Shown here piece by piece: positions 26,191-35,200 of a DNA stretch of 44,355 nt. The translations under genes and the position numbers were made by a program. Every line of letters begins with the position of its first letter. The stretch's first letter is position 1. The DNA is from Opitutales bacterium (GTDB taxonomy: Bacteria > Verrucomicrobiota > Verrucomicrobiia > Opitutales > Opitutaceae): the NCBI GenBank assembly GCA_018700525.1, contig JABITN010000065.1:1-44355 (forward strand). The letters are read 5' to 3'. The notes below the pieces were generated by a model. That model was not told the DNA's origin and did not search any database. It saw only the letters and a program-made list of their open reading frames with translations.

Positions 26191-27495
26191 CTACGCTACT
26201 TCCAATCCCGTTAAACTTCCTGAAGAGCTAGAGAATTGATCGAGCTCCAAGCCAAACCGTTGCAACATGGATACAAACAAATTCGCCGCGCGCGTTTCGG
26301 ACCCGCGCCCTTTGTCCTTAGCATATCGCTTGTGCTCTCCGTGGCGGAAGCCTCCACCCGCGAGTAGCAACGGCAAATCCTTGTTACTATGGGAACTAGC
26401 ATTCCCCATCCCGCTACCCAAAAGTGACATTGTATTATCGAAAAGCGTTTTGCCATTCGGCTCGTTAACCGCTTTCAGCAAATCTAGGAAACGAGAAAAT
26501 TGCGTTGTATGGAATCGCTCGATTACCGCCAATTCGTGAATATAGCTTTCCACTTTTCCATGATGCGTCAGCTGATGATAACCACGCGTGACGCCAAGAC
26601 CACCGTTATCGTGACCAATGTCATTCGAAGCGAAAGTGATCACTCGCGTTGAATCCGTCTGCAAGGCCAAGGCCATCAAATCGTAGTACAAAGGAATCCG
26701 CTCCGAAAACGTAAGCCCATCCGCATCCTCCGGCAGTTGATAGTCGACAGACGGTTTCGGCTTATCGAGCCAGGCCCTGGACTGGACCAGCTTTTTTTCA
26801 ACCTCCCTTACAGAAGTGAAATACCGATCTAGCTTTTCCTTATCGCGAGCTCCGACTTTACCTATCAATCGATCTGCATCGGTCTTCACCAAATCGAGAA
26901 TGCTCACCTGATCCGTATAAACGCCCTTCAAATGCTTCACCTGGCTTGGGTCGGTTTTTTGAAACAGCAAACCGTTGATCATTTTCAAGTTTCCAAGCTG
27001 TGGCAAAGCCACGCCTGAATTCGACCAGGAAAGCGTATTGTTCGCATCGGATCCTCCCGACGACAATTGCATAGACTGAAAACGTGTCTGCACTCCCACA
27101 AACTCAGCAGCTTTCTGGTCTAGCGAAATATTGGCTTCAGGCAGTCCCTTCGAGTGTTTCGAAAGCAATCCGGTGAGATAGGCATGAATTCCACCATGAC
27201 CTCCCACGCCCTCGGTCCCATGGTCAAGCTGCGAGAACACCGAAAAATCATTGCGATGCCGAGCCAGCGGCTTCAACAGCTCCGGAAGATCGTAGTTCCT
27301 CCCTGTTTGCCCTGGAAAAAAGAGCTTCGGCACGAAGCCCAATCCAGTACCCACGCATACCATGCGCATCGGCACCGCAGCCGTACTGGCCACCGATCCC
27401 ACCGCCATCGCATCGAGAAACGGCAACGAAAGCGTCGCTCCAGCAATGCCTCTAAGAAAGGTTCTACGATCAAGCGGTTTGGAGTGAGAATTCAT
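26191..27495 (-). CDS. DUF1552 protein with Tat signal
   Basis: From the ATG at 27495 the product has 434 residues. The N-terminus LDRRTFLRGIAGATLSLPFL carries a twin-arginine motif (RRTFLRG), so it is probably exported folded. The DUF1552 pattern is clear: RMVCVGTGLGFVPKLFFPGQ, SVFSQLDHG, GGHGGIHAYLTG and SLLGSGMGNASSHSNKDLP. DUF1552 proteins have an alkaline-phosphatase-like fold related to DUF1501; their role is unknown. The gene overlaps or touches the DUF1592 gene, giving a co-translated pair. It lies downstream of three sulfatase genes on the same strand. Confidence 0.9.
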   Translation of the reverse strand: MNSHSKPLDRRTFLRGIAGATLSLPFLDAMAVGSVASTAAVPMRMVCVGTGLGFVPKLFFPGQTGRNYDLPELLKPLARHRNDFSVFSQLDHGTEGVGGHGGIHAYLTGLLSKHSKGLPEANISLDQKAAEFVGVQTRFQSMQLSSGGSDANNTLSWSNSGVALPQLGNLKMINGLLFQKTDPSQVKHLKGVYTDQVSILDLVKTDADRLIGKVGARDKEKLDRYFTSVREVEKKLVQSRAWLDKPKPSVDYQLPEDADGLTFSERIPLYYDLMALALQTDSTRVITFASNDIGHDNGGLGVTRGYHQLTHHGKVESYIHELAVIERFHTTQFSRFLDLLKAVNEPNGKTLFDNTMSLLGSGMGNASSHSNKDLPLLLAGGGFRHGEHKRYAKDKGRGSETRAANLFVSMLQRFGLELDQFSSSSGSLTGLEVA

Positions 27496-27652
27496 AAGCA
27501 AATGGATTAATTGTTATGGAAAAAGGTCGATATTACCAAATTATCGGAAAACAAAATACATTAGACGCAAAACAGGACAGATGTCCACTCTCAGAGTCGA
27601 TGTCGAATCAAACGAACATGTTCGATAAAGGTGCGATTTAAATTGTCCCCTA

Positions 27653-27805
27653 TTATTCCACAACGGTAAATTCGTAAGGTTGTTCGGGCGTGATTCCGCA
27701 GCCCTTAGCGCGAAGGCTCACCCCGGGCAAATGTGAAGTCCAACAATCCCTCATCCAACGCGGCTGACCAGGATGCTCTTCCCTACCTCTCAATTTACTT
27801 CGCAT
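27653..27805 (-). other. short open frame overlapping the sulfatase 1 stop, possible gene-end remnant
   Basis: A 50-codon frame starts at an ATG inside the last codons of sulfatase 1 and ends at 27653. Its last part (SLRAKGCGITPEQPYEFTVV) reads like the natural C-terminus of a globular secreted protein rather than random DNA. I cannot name a family. It may be the tail left by a deleted gene or a small coupled gene. Confidence 0.3.
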
Positions 27806-29189
27806 TTCTCTTCGCCCACGCAGCGTCAACTTCAGCTTTGGATTTACCCATCGCTTTCGAAGCGTGATAAATCGCCTCTAGTTCGGTTTGGATTCCTAGG
27901 TCTCCTTGATCGGCCATCCATTTGTCGAGCTTGCCTTTCAAACGCTGCACCACCTTAGCATACTCGGGATTACTCCCGAGATTGTTCATTTCCAGGGGAT
28001 CCGCATTGCAATCAAAGAGCTCGAATTCCGGTCGAAAATGATACTTGGATACAAATTCATCTGCATGCCAATCGCCACTCTTTGCCTTTGCGATCATCGA
28101 TTGAAAACTTTCTGATTTCGTGCAAGCATTCGTGTATTTGGCTGACGGATTCAAATTCCAAATCAGACGATACCGCTCTCCCCTCACCGTTCGAATCGGA
28201 TACAAATCAGTGCCATTTATGATTCCGCGTGTCGTCACTTCTCCATAAACGTAGTCCTTGTGACGCGTCGCATTGCCTGTCAATAACGGCAATAAGCTTT
28301 TCCCGTCAAGAACCGACGCAGGCATTCCGCCAGCTGCCTCGACAAAAGTCGGGACCACATCGCAATACTCTACCAGCGCATCCGTCACCGAGTCGGCTTC
28401 CACTTTGCCCGGCCACCGAACGATCATTGCCGACTGCAGGCCATTACCATAACAGGTCCACTTGGCGAATGGGAATGCGTTACCCTGCTCGGACACAACC
28501 ATCACTAGAGTATTCTCGCTCAACCCATTTTTATCTAGCAAAGCGAGAATTTCTCCGACCTGACTGTCATAATACGTAATCTCAGCCAAGTACGCACTAA
28601 AGTCCTCCCGCACCTTTGGCGTATCCACTATATAAGGAGGTAGAACCACTTTCTCAGGAGGATAGATCGAAGTATCTCCCTTATTCCACGGAGTATGTGG
28701 CTCGTTCGAACAAGCGAACAAACAAAATGGCGTGTCGCTCGCAGCCGATTCACTCATCAGAGTATCCACTGCTTCCATATCGGGATTGTTGGCTTTGCCA
28801 CTATACTCGAATGGAAATGTCTCCTTTGGTTTGATATGCACCTTACCAGATAAGGCCACTCGATATCCCAAATCGCCCAAGTAGTGAACGATGCTTTTCG
28901 TTCCCTCCTTCGCAAAAGCATGATTCGGATACGCGCCAGAATTCACTGGATACAGTCCTGTATAAATATTGTGCCGCGTAGGCGAGCACATCGACGCCGC
29001 CTGAAAGCATCGATCGAATCGCATCCCTTCTGCCCCCAAATGGTCGATATTCGGCGTATGGGCCTGACCGCCATAACATCCCAAATCGCGATAAGTCATG
29101 TCATCGGCTATTATGAAGACAAGATTCGGTTGAGTTTGCGCAACCGTGCCCGAAGCAGTTAAAAGAAGAGAAATCAATAGGTATCTCAT
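27795..29189 (-). CDS. secreted S1-family sulfatase (sulfatase 1)
   Basis: The start at 29189 gives 464 residues beginning with a signal peptide (MRYLLISLLLTASGTVAQ); the longer frame to 29348 adds a non-coding-looking 53 residues. The sulfatase signature is complete: FIIADDMTYRD (metal Asp pair), then CSPTR, where Cys68 would be converted to formylglycine by a maturation enzyme not found here, then IYTGLYP. The usual FTSDHG/DNG metal motif reads VVSEQG followed by KWTCYGNGL, as in a subset of the family. It should remove sulfate from a sulfated sugar or polymer. It is a close paralogue of sulfatase 2 upstream, alignable almost without gaps. Confidence 0.92.
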   Translation of the reverse strand: MRYLLISLLLTASGTVAQTQPNLVFIIADDMTYRDLGCYGGQAHTPNIDHLGAEGMRFDRCFQAASMCSPTRHNIYTGLYPVNSGAYPNHAFAKEGTKSIVHYLGDLGYRVALSGKVHIKPKETFPFEYSGKANNPDMEAVDTLMSESAASDTPFCLFACSNEPHTPWNKGDTSIYPPEKVVLPPYIVDTPKVREDFSAYLAEITYYDSQVGEILALLDKNGLSENTLVMVVSEQGNAFPFAKWTCYGNGLQSAMIVRWPGKVEADSVTDALVEYCDVVPTFVEAAGGMPASVLDGKSLLPLLTGNATRHKDYVYGEVTTRGIINGTDLYPIRTVRGERYRLIWNLNPSAKYTNACTKSESFQSMIAKAKSGDWHADEFVSKYHFRPEFELFDCNADPLEMNNLGSNPEYAKVVQRLKGKLDKWMADQGDLGIQTELEAIYHASKAMGKSKAEVDAAWAKRNAK

Positions 29190-29323
29190 AAATATTTTAA
29201 ATATTATCATGCATGCCCTCGACGTACTTTTCAACACCAACTCAACGAAAACTAAAACTAGGCCGCGCTTAGCGAGTGGCTTGCGTAGTCCTATATATAT
29301 AAATAAAAACCCCGAACAAACAT

Positions 29324-30718
29324 TCACTTTGAGATACGCTTCGCCCAATCGGCTTCAATCTCAGCCTTCGTTTTCCCTTTGGTTCTCGCATTCCGATAGA
29401 TTGCATCCATTTCCGTTGGAATGCCGAAATCTCCCTGGTCCTGCATCCACGCGTCTAACTTGCTTTTCAGCCGATCAATCGTCTTCGCATACTCCGGGTT
29501 TCGGGCCAAATTATTCATTTCCAGAGAGTCTTCTGAACAATCGAACAACTCTAATTCAGGTCGGAACTTATAGCGATTCACATACTCATTTGCATGCCAT
29601 TCCCCGGACTCCGCCGCCGCTTCCATCGATTTAAAGAAATCCATCGTCATAGCATTGTTCTTGTACTCCGCCATCGGATTTAAATTCCATACCAAACGAT
29701 ACCTATCGTCGCGCACCGTTCTTATTGGAAAATTGTCGCTCCCATTATTGATGCCTCGAGTAGTCGCCTGGGCAAAAACGTATTCCTTATGTCGATTCGT
29801 TTTCCCCATAAGCACTGGAATAAAGCTTTTACCATCGAGAACCTTAGCGGGCTTGCCGCCTGCAGCATCCACGAATGTCGGAACAACATCGCAATACTCC
29901 ACCAAAGCATCCGTCGTTGAACCCGCGGAAACCTTTCCCGGCCAGCGAACGATCATCGCCGATTGCAATCCATTTCCATAGCAGGTCCATTTCGCAAAAG
30001 GCATCGCGCTCCCCTGCTCGGAAACTACCATGACCAATGTATCGTCACTAAGCTCATGTTTTTCCAGCAAAGCCAAAATCTGACCAACCTGATTGTCGTA
30101 ATAGGTTATTTCCGCGAGATACCGACTAAAACTTTCCCGAACCACTGGAGTATCCACAATATATGGCGGCAGAATAACCTTTTCTGGTGGATACAGACTC
30201 GGATCGCCTTTTGTCCAGGGAAGGTGTGGTTCCGTAGAGCATGCGAACAAGCAAAATGGCGCTTCGCTGGCAACAGACTTGCCCATCAAACTATCGATCG
30301 CCTTTAGATCAGGATTGTTCTTTTCCGCACTGTACTCGAATGGAAAGACTTCCTTGGGCGATACATGCGATTTTCCGGAAAGGGCCACGCGATAGCCAAG
30401 GTCCTTCAAATAATGAACAATACTCTTCGTGCCATCTTTAGCGAACGTATGGTTTGGATACGCTCCTGATTTGACCGGATAAAGTCCCGTATAAATATTA
30501 TGCCGCGTTGGCGAACACATTGGAGCCGCTTGAAAGCAACGTTCGAACTGCATGCCCTCCGTAGCCAAGTGATCGATATTCGGCGTATGAGCTTGACCGC
30601 CATAGCAACCCAAATCGCGATGAGTCAAATCGTCCGCGATAATGAATACAAAATTGGGCTTGTTCTGAGCGAATGCACAGGAAGCAATAAAAAGCAGGGC
30701 AATCACTAAGAATTTCAT
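29324..30718 (-). CDS. secreted S1-family sulfatase (sulfatase 2), tandem paralogue
   Basis: From the ATG at 30718 the protein has 464 residues, exactly as sulfatase 1. A signal peptide (MKFLVIALLFIASCAFAQ) is followed by FIIADDLTHRD, the formylglycine site CSPTR (Cys68) and VVSEQG followed by KWTCYGNGL. By eye roughly two thirds of positions match sulfatase 1, so the two arose by tandem duplication. Differences cluster around residues 130-160 and 340-390, which in S1 enzymes often face the substrate pocket, so they may differ in specificity. The gap to sulfatase 1 is 134 bases. Confidence 0.92.
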   Translation of the reverse strand: MKFLVIALLFIASCAFAQNKPNFVFIIADDLTHRDLGCYGGQAHTPNIDHLATEGMQFERCFQAAPMCSPTRHNIYTGLYPVKSGAYPNHTFAKDGTKSIVHYLKDLGYRVALSGKSHVSPKEVFPFEYSAEKNNPDLKAIDSLMGKSVASEAPFCLFACSTEPHLPWTKGDPSLYPPEKVILPPYIVDTPVVRESFSRYLAEITYYDNQVGQILALLEKHELSDDTLVMVVSEQGSAMPFAKWTCYGNGLQSAMIVRWPGKVSAGSTTDALVEYCDVVPTFVDAAGGKPAKVLDGKSFIPVLMGKTNRHKEYVFAQATTRGINNGSDNFPIRTVRDDRYRLVWNLNPMAEYKNNAMTMDFFKSMEAAAESGEWHANEYVNRYKFRPELELFDCSEDSLEMNNLARNPEYAKTIDRLKSKLDAWMQDQGDFGIPTEMDAIYRNARTKGKTKAEIEADWAKRISK

Positions 30719-30801
30719 AAGAGGATAAACCAAAATGCTTCTCGATTAAATCGAAAAACGCAATGCTGAATCGATTCGCCTCAATACAAGCGTCCGCTTC
30801 T

Positions 30802-32217
30802 TTACAATCGCCCAACAGGTCGACGGTTTGCACCTGGTCTATCAGTCCCATCACCCAGATCTGCCCTCGCTTGTTCCGCTAGGGATTCCAGTTCCTTCAC
30901 GATCTCCGGATACTGATGTACCAGGTTAAGTCGCTCTCCGACATCCAGATCCAGATTATAAAGCGACAACTCCATTTCCTCGAAACTTCGTTCTCCGTGT
31001 ATTCCGTCTTTTCCTGACGGCGATGGAACGGCATACTGGTGAGGAAACATCAATTTCCATTTACCGCTCCTTATCCCACTCAAAGCTCGCCCTCCGTAAT
31101 AATAGAACACTTCGTGCGGCGTAACCGCTCCAGGTGCTGCAAACATGAGAGGGCGGATATCCTTTCCGTCGATAATCCGATCCGTCGGAACCTTTGCTCC
31201 CACCAAAGCTGCGATTGTCGGGAGTAAATCCATGGTGGATGCGAGTTCATCGCAAACCGTTCCTTCGGGAATATTTCCTGGCCATCGCATAACGCAAGGA
31301 ACGCGCATCCCGCCTTCGAAACGCGTGCCCTTCCCTTCACGCAAGTCACCGGCACTGCCGCCGTGATTGCCGTATAATAGCCAAGGCCCATTGTCGGAGG
31401 TGAAAACGACCAACGTTTTCTCATCGATCTCCGATCGTTTCAATGCGGTAAGGATCTCCCCCACGCTCCAATCGATCTCCGATACGACGTCGCCATAGGT
31501 GCTATCGGTCTTTCCATTGTATTTATCGGAAGCATACAGAGGCACGTGCGGCATCGCATGAGGTAAGTAAATGTAGAACGGTTTGTCCTTGTTCTTCTCT
31601 ATAAATGCCACCGTTCGCGCCGTATACCACGCGGTAAGGTTCACTTGATCTTTAGGCAAGATAGCTGGGTTAAGTACTTTCTCGCCTTCCATCAAAGGCA
31701 GATCCGGAAAGTTATAGCGCTCATCCGGATGATACGGCCACATGTCATTTGAATACGGCAACCCGAACCATTCATCAAAGCCTTGGCTAGTCGGCAAAAA
31801 CTCAGGCTTGTGCCCCAAGTGCCATTTGCCATACATCGCCGTAACGTAATCCACTTGCTTAGCGATTTCAGCAATCGTCGTTTCCTTAGGATTCAACCCC
31901 GTAACCGACTTCGGATTAAAATTCCCCGGAACGCCTACTCGCAACGGATAACACCCCGTATTCAAGGATGCCCGAGAAGGCGAACACACCGCCCCTCCCA
32001 CATGGAAGTCAGTAAACTTCATCCCCTCCTCTGCCATTTGATTCAAATTCGGCGTCTCATAACCCATCGCTCCGAACGGACCAATATCCGCATAACCCAT
32101 ATCATCGCAAAAAATCACAATAACATTCGGCCTATCCGCAACCGACAGCATCGACCCGCAAGCCCAAACCAACCAGTAGACCAACAACCCCTTCACCCTT
32201 CCGCCTTCAACCTTCAT
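30802..32217 (-). CDS. secreted S1-family arylsulfatase-like sulfatase (sulfatase 3)
   Basis: I chose the ATG at 32217 (471 residues), 2 bases after the stop of the upstream gene (TAAGGATG), with a GGGGGAG ribosome-binding site inside the end of that gene. An earlier ATG at 32238 is possible. A hydrophobic N-terminus (LLVYWLVWACGSMLS) serves as signal peptide. The motifs are IFCDDMGYADIG, CSPSR (Cys78, formylglycine site), YGKWHLG and VVFTSDNGPW, the classical arylsulfatase A-type set. It differs clearly from sulfatases 1 and 2, so the cluster carries two sulfatase subfamilies. Confidence 0.92.
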   Translation of the reverse strand: MKVEGGRVKGLLVYWLVWACGSMLSVADRPNVIVIFCDDMGYADIGPFGAMGYETPNLNQMAEEGMKFTDFHVGGAVCSPSRASLNTGCYPLRVGVPGNFNPKSVTGLNPKETTIAEIAKQVDYVTAMYGKWHLGHKPEFLPTSQGFDEWFGLPYSNDMWPYHPDERYNFPDLPLMEGEKVLNPAILPKDQVNLTAWYTARTVAFIEKNKDKPFYIYLPHAMPHVPLYASDKYNGKTDSTYGDVVSEIDWSVGEILTALKRSEIDEKTLVVFTSDNGPWLLYGNHGGSAGDLREGKGTRFEGGMRVPCVMRWPGNIPEGTVCDELASTMDLLPTIAALVGAKVPTDRIIDGKDIRPLMFAAPGAVTPHEVFYYYGGRALSGIRSGKWKLMFPHQYAVPSPSGKDGIHGERSFEEMELSLYNLDLDVGERLNLVHQYPEIVKELESLAEQARADLGDGTDRPGANRRPVGRL

Positions 32218-32219
32218 CC

Positions 32220-35200
32220 TTATTTCTCCCCCTTCCATTTCTCAACTTGAGATGCACTTGCCAAATAAGCGACTAGCGCAGCGACATCCGTCTCGGGAAT
32301 TGCATCGAAAAGTCCCGCCGGCATCATCGACTGCTCCAAGATCTGTCGCTTAACGATTTCATCTTTTCGCAAAACAACCTCAGAACCGCCGACCATCGCT
32401 ACCGTGACGTTGGCATCATTTTCTTTTCGCGCCATACCGCTAACCGTCCGTCCATCCTTCGTCGTGAAGACGTTCAACTGATAGGCATTTCCAATCAAAG
32501 AATTGGGCGCGAGGACGTTCTCGAGCAAGTAATCCAGGTTCGCCCGGTTAGACCCAGTCAAATCCGGCCCCAGCGTAACACCCTCATCGAAGAGTTTATG
32601 GCACGTTCCACATGTATTCTCGAAAACATGACGCCCATAGGAAAGGTCGACTCGTTCCAATCGTTCCGGCGTCAACGCGTATTTCCATTTACGTACCTGC
32701 CTCGGAAGGTTCGGAGGAGAAGGATTAACGGGTCCCCAAATTAAATCCATCAGCTCATTGATTTTTTCAACGCCGTGATTCCGCATCTGACGCATCAATA
32801 CGGGTGACACTAACGATCCATTCAACTCGCCGGATTCGATTGAATCCAATAAAGTCTGCGTGGTCGTAGGCCGCGAAGCTAGGAGATTGATCCCTTCATT
32901 ACGAAGGGTCAGAGGAAACCCAGGTAAAGCATCGATCACCTGCTCAGCGATAGAATCGTTTAAATAACGGGGCAGAGCCGACAACGCGGCTTGACGCAAG
33001 GCGGAATCCGTTAGCAATGAAGCCGCCAAAGGGCCCACCTCGGAGTCGCCCCCGAGTTCGAGGATTTCCATCGCTTCAGAACGTAAACGCGGCAAGCGAT
33101 CCGTATCGGATAAAATGGTACGCCAATGAGGAAATGCTTCGACGTCGCCTAATCTAGCCCGAATCCGAGTCAACATGGTCTTCGCCTTAGGCCCCTTCAA
33201 TCGAGCGCCCTTCGTTAGAAGCGCACCCCACGAATCCGGACGTTCCAGATTGGTCTGCGAACCAATGGCAGCCAAATACTGCGCCCCACGCTTTGCAAAA
33301 TCATCCGCCGTATTCGAACTGGCAACATAGGCCAGTAATGAATTTCTTCCGTCTTCGAATGCCGCTGCTCGCCGCCGAACGAAATCGCCCACAAGAGGCC
33401 AGGCTGCATGACTCGCAATCCGAATCGCACGAACTGGATCCTCTTCAACTAACGGCTCCACTCCGTACCACACCATGAGTGGCAGATTATTGTCCTTTAT
33501 ATCTTCCGCCCGGGAAGCGAGCGCTTCAGCCAAGGACCAACGCTGCGCAAGCGGCAAACGCTGCAACGCAGCGCTCAAATACCGACGCGCATCAGCGGAC
33601 GGATCGCTCTCCGCCAGGGCTATTAATCCATTGAGGGTTTCCGTATCTAATTCGGATTCATCTTCCGCCAAGAAATGAATCGCCCAGCCACGGACAAAGG
33701 AATCGGCGTCGCTAAGATACGAATACAGGGCATCGCTATCCAATAGTCCGCATACCTGCTGTGCCCATAAAGCTCGAAGTCGAATCACTCGGTCGCCAGA
33801 AGGCGCCATCAAAGCATTAAGCGCTTCGGCAACGCGCTTTACATCCAATGAATCTGTCGACGCTCGCTCCTGCAAAATACGTTGCGCTTGCCGAGCGATG
33901 AATGCGTTTTCATCTTTCAAGGACTCGACCAGGTTCAGGTCGCTTTCCGAGAGCAAGTTTATCGGGCGCGACTCATGCTCTCCGTAGCGTACCCGGAAAA
34001 TTCGTCCATCCGTCCGATCCCAGACCTCATAGTCGCGATGATGGCAAGTTTGCGGATCGTGCCAATCCGACGCATACAACGCACCATCCGGCCCGAGCAT
34101 CAACCCCACTCCAACGAAGGCGTGGTCCTTGGCTAACGCGAAATCCGGACCGTGACGAGCGACATGCCCGGAGCCATCCCGCTCCGTCCGCTCTCGCACG
34201 ATACGATGCCCATGCAAATTAAAGAAAAAGTGATCGCCCCGATAGGAATCCGGGAAGCTGTCCCCTTGATAAACAACGAGACCACAATGAGCATGCCCAC
34301 CCCCTACTGCCGAAGTATCCGCGGCCAATTCGATCTGCAACGCACGATCCACTTTACCATCTGCTTTCATTGATGCCAAAGTCCCGTCGCCATAATGCAA
34401 ATGATCGGCAATCGTTTCGATATCGTCGTACACATACGGGTTGAAATGCTCGCCTGCCTGACGGAAATAACGGCCTCCCTGGATCACGTGGTAGTAATGC
34501 GGGATCACGCACGCGCTCGAGAACCAATCGCCATTCTCATCGAAATCCAACCCCCACGGATTGCTGATTCCGTGAGCGAATACTTCGAATTCGCGACGCG
34601 TCGGATGATACCGCCAGATGCCCGCATTGATCGGTTCTCTCATATCGTCAGGCGTTCCCGGCTTGCCTACTCGGGAATGAGTGAACACTCCGTGACAACC
34701 GTAAAGCCAACCATCCGGTCCCCAGGTAAAGCTATTAAGCGTTTCATGCGTGTCCTCGTATCCCCAACCATCGAGCAATACTTCCGGTTCGCCATCGGGT
34801 TTATCATCGCCGTCCGCATCCGCAAAGAACAACAAGTTAGGAGCCGCTCCAATCCAGACTCCGCCAAATCCGATTTCGATTCCGCTAACCAAGTTTAAGT
34901 TTTCGACGAAGATCTTACGAGAGTCGAAATCGCCATCTCCGTTTGTGTCTTCGAGAATCAATATCCGATCCTTGCCTTTCTTTCCGGGAACGCGTTGCGG
35001 ATACGTGTTCGCCTCTACAACCCAAATACGCCCGCGAGCATCGAAGCTCATCGCAATCGGCTGAACTAAGTCAGGCTCCGATGCGATCAGGTCCACATGA
35101 AACCCATCTGGAACCGACATCTGCCGAGCCGCAGCCTTCGCTCCCAAACTATCCGACCAATTCGTGTCTGGTCGCCCTCCCGGCACTTGCCATCGCTCTG

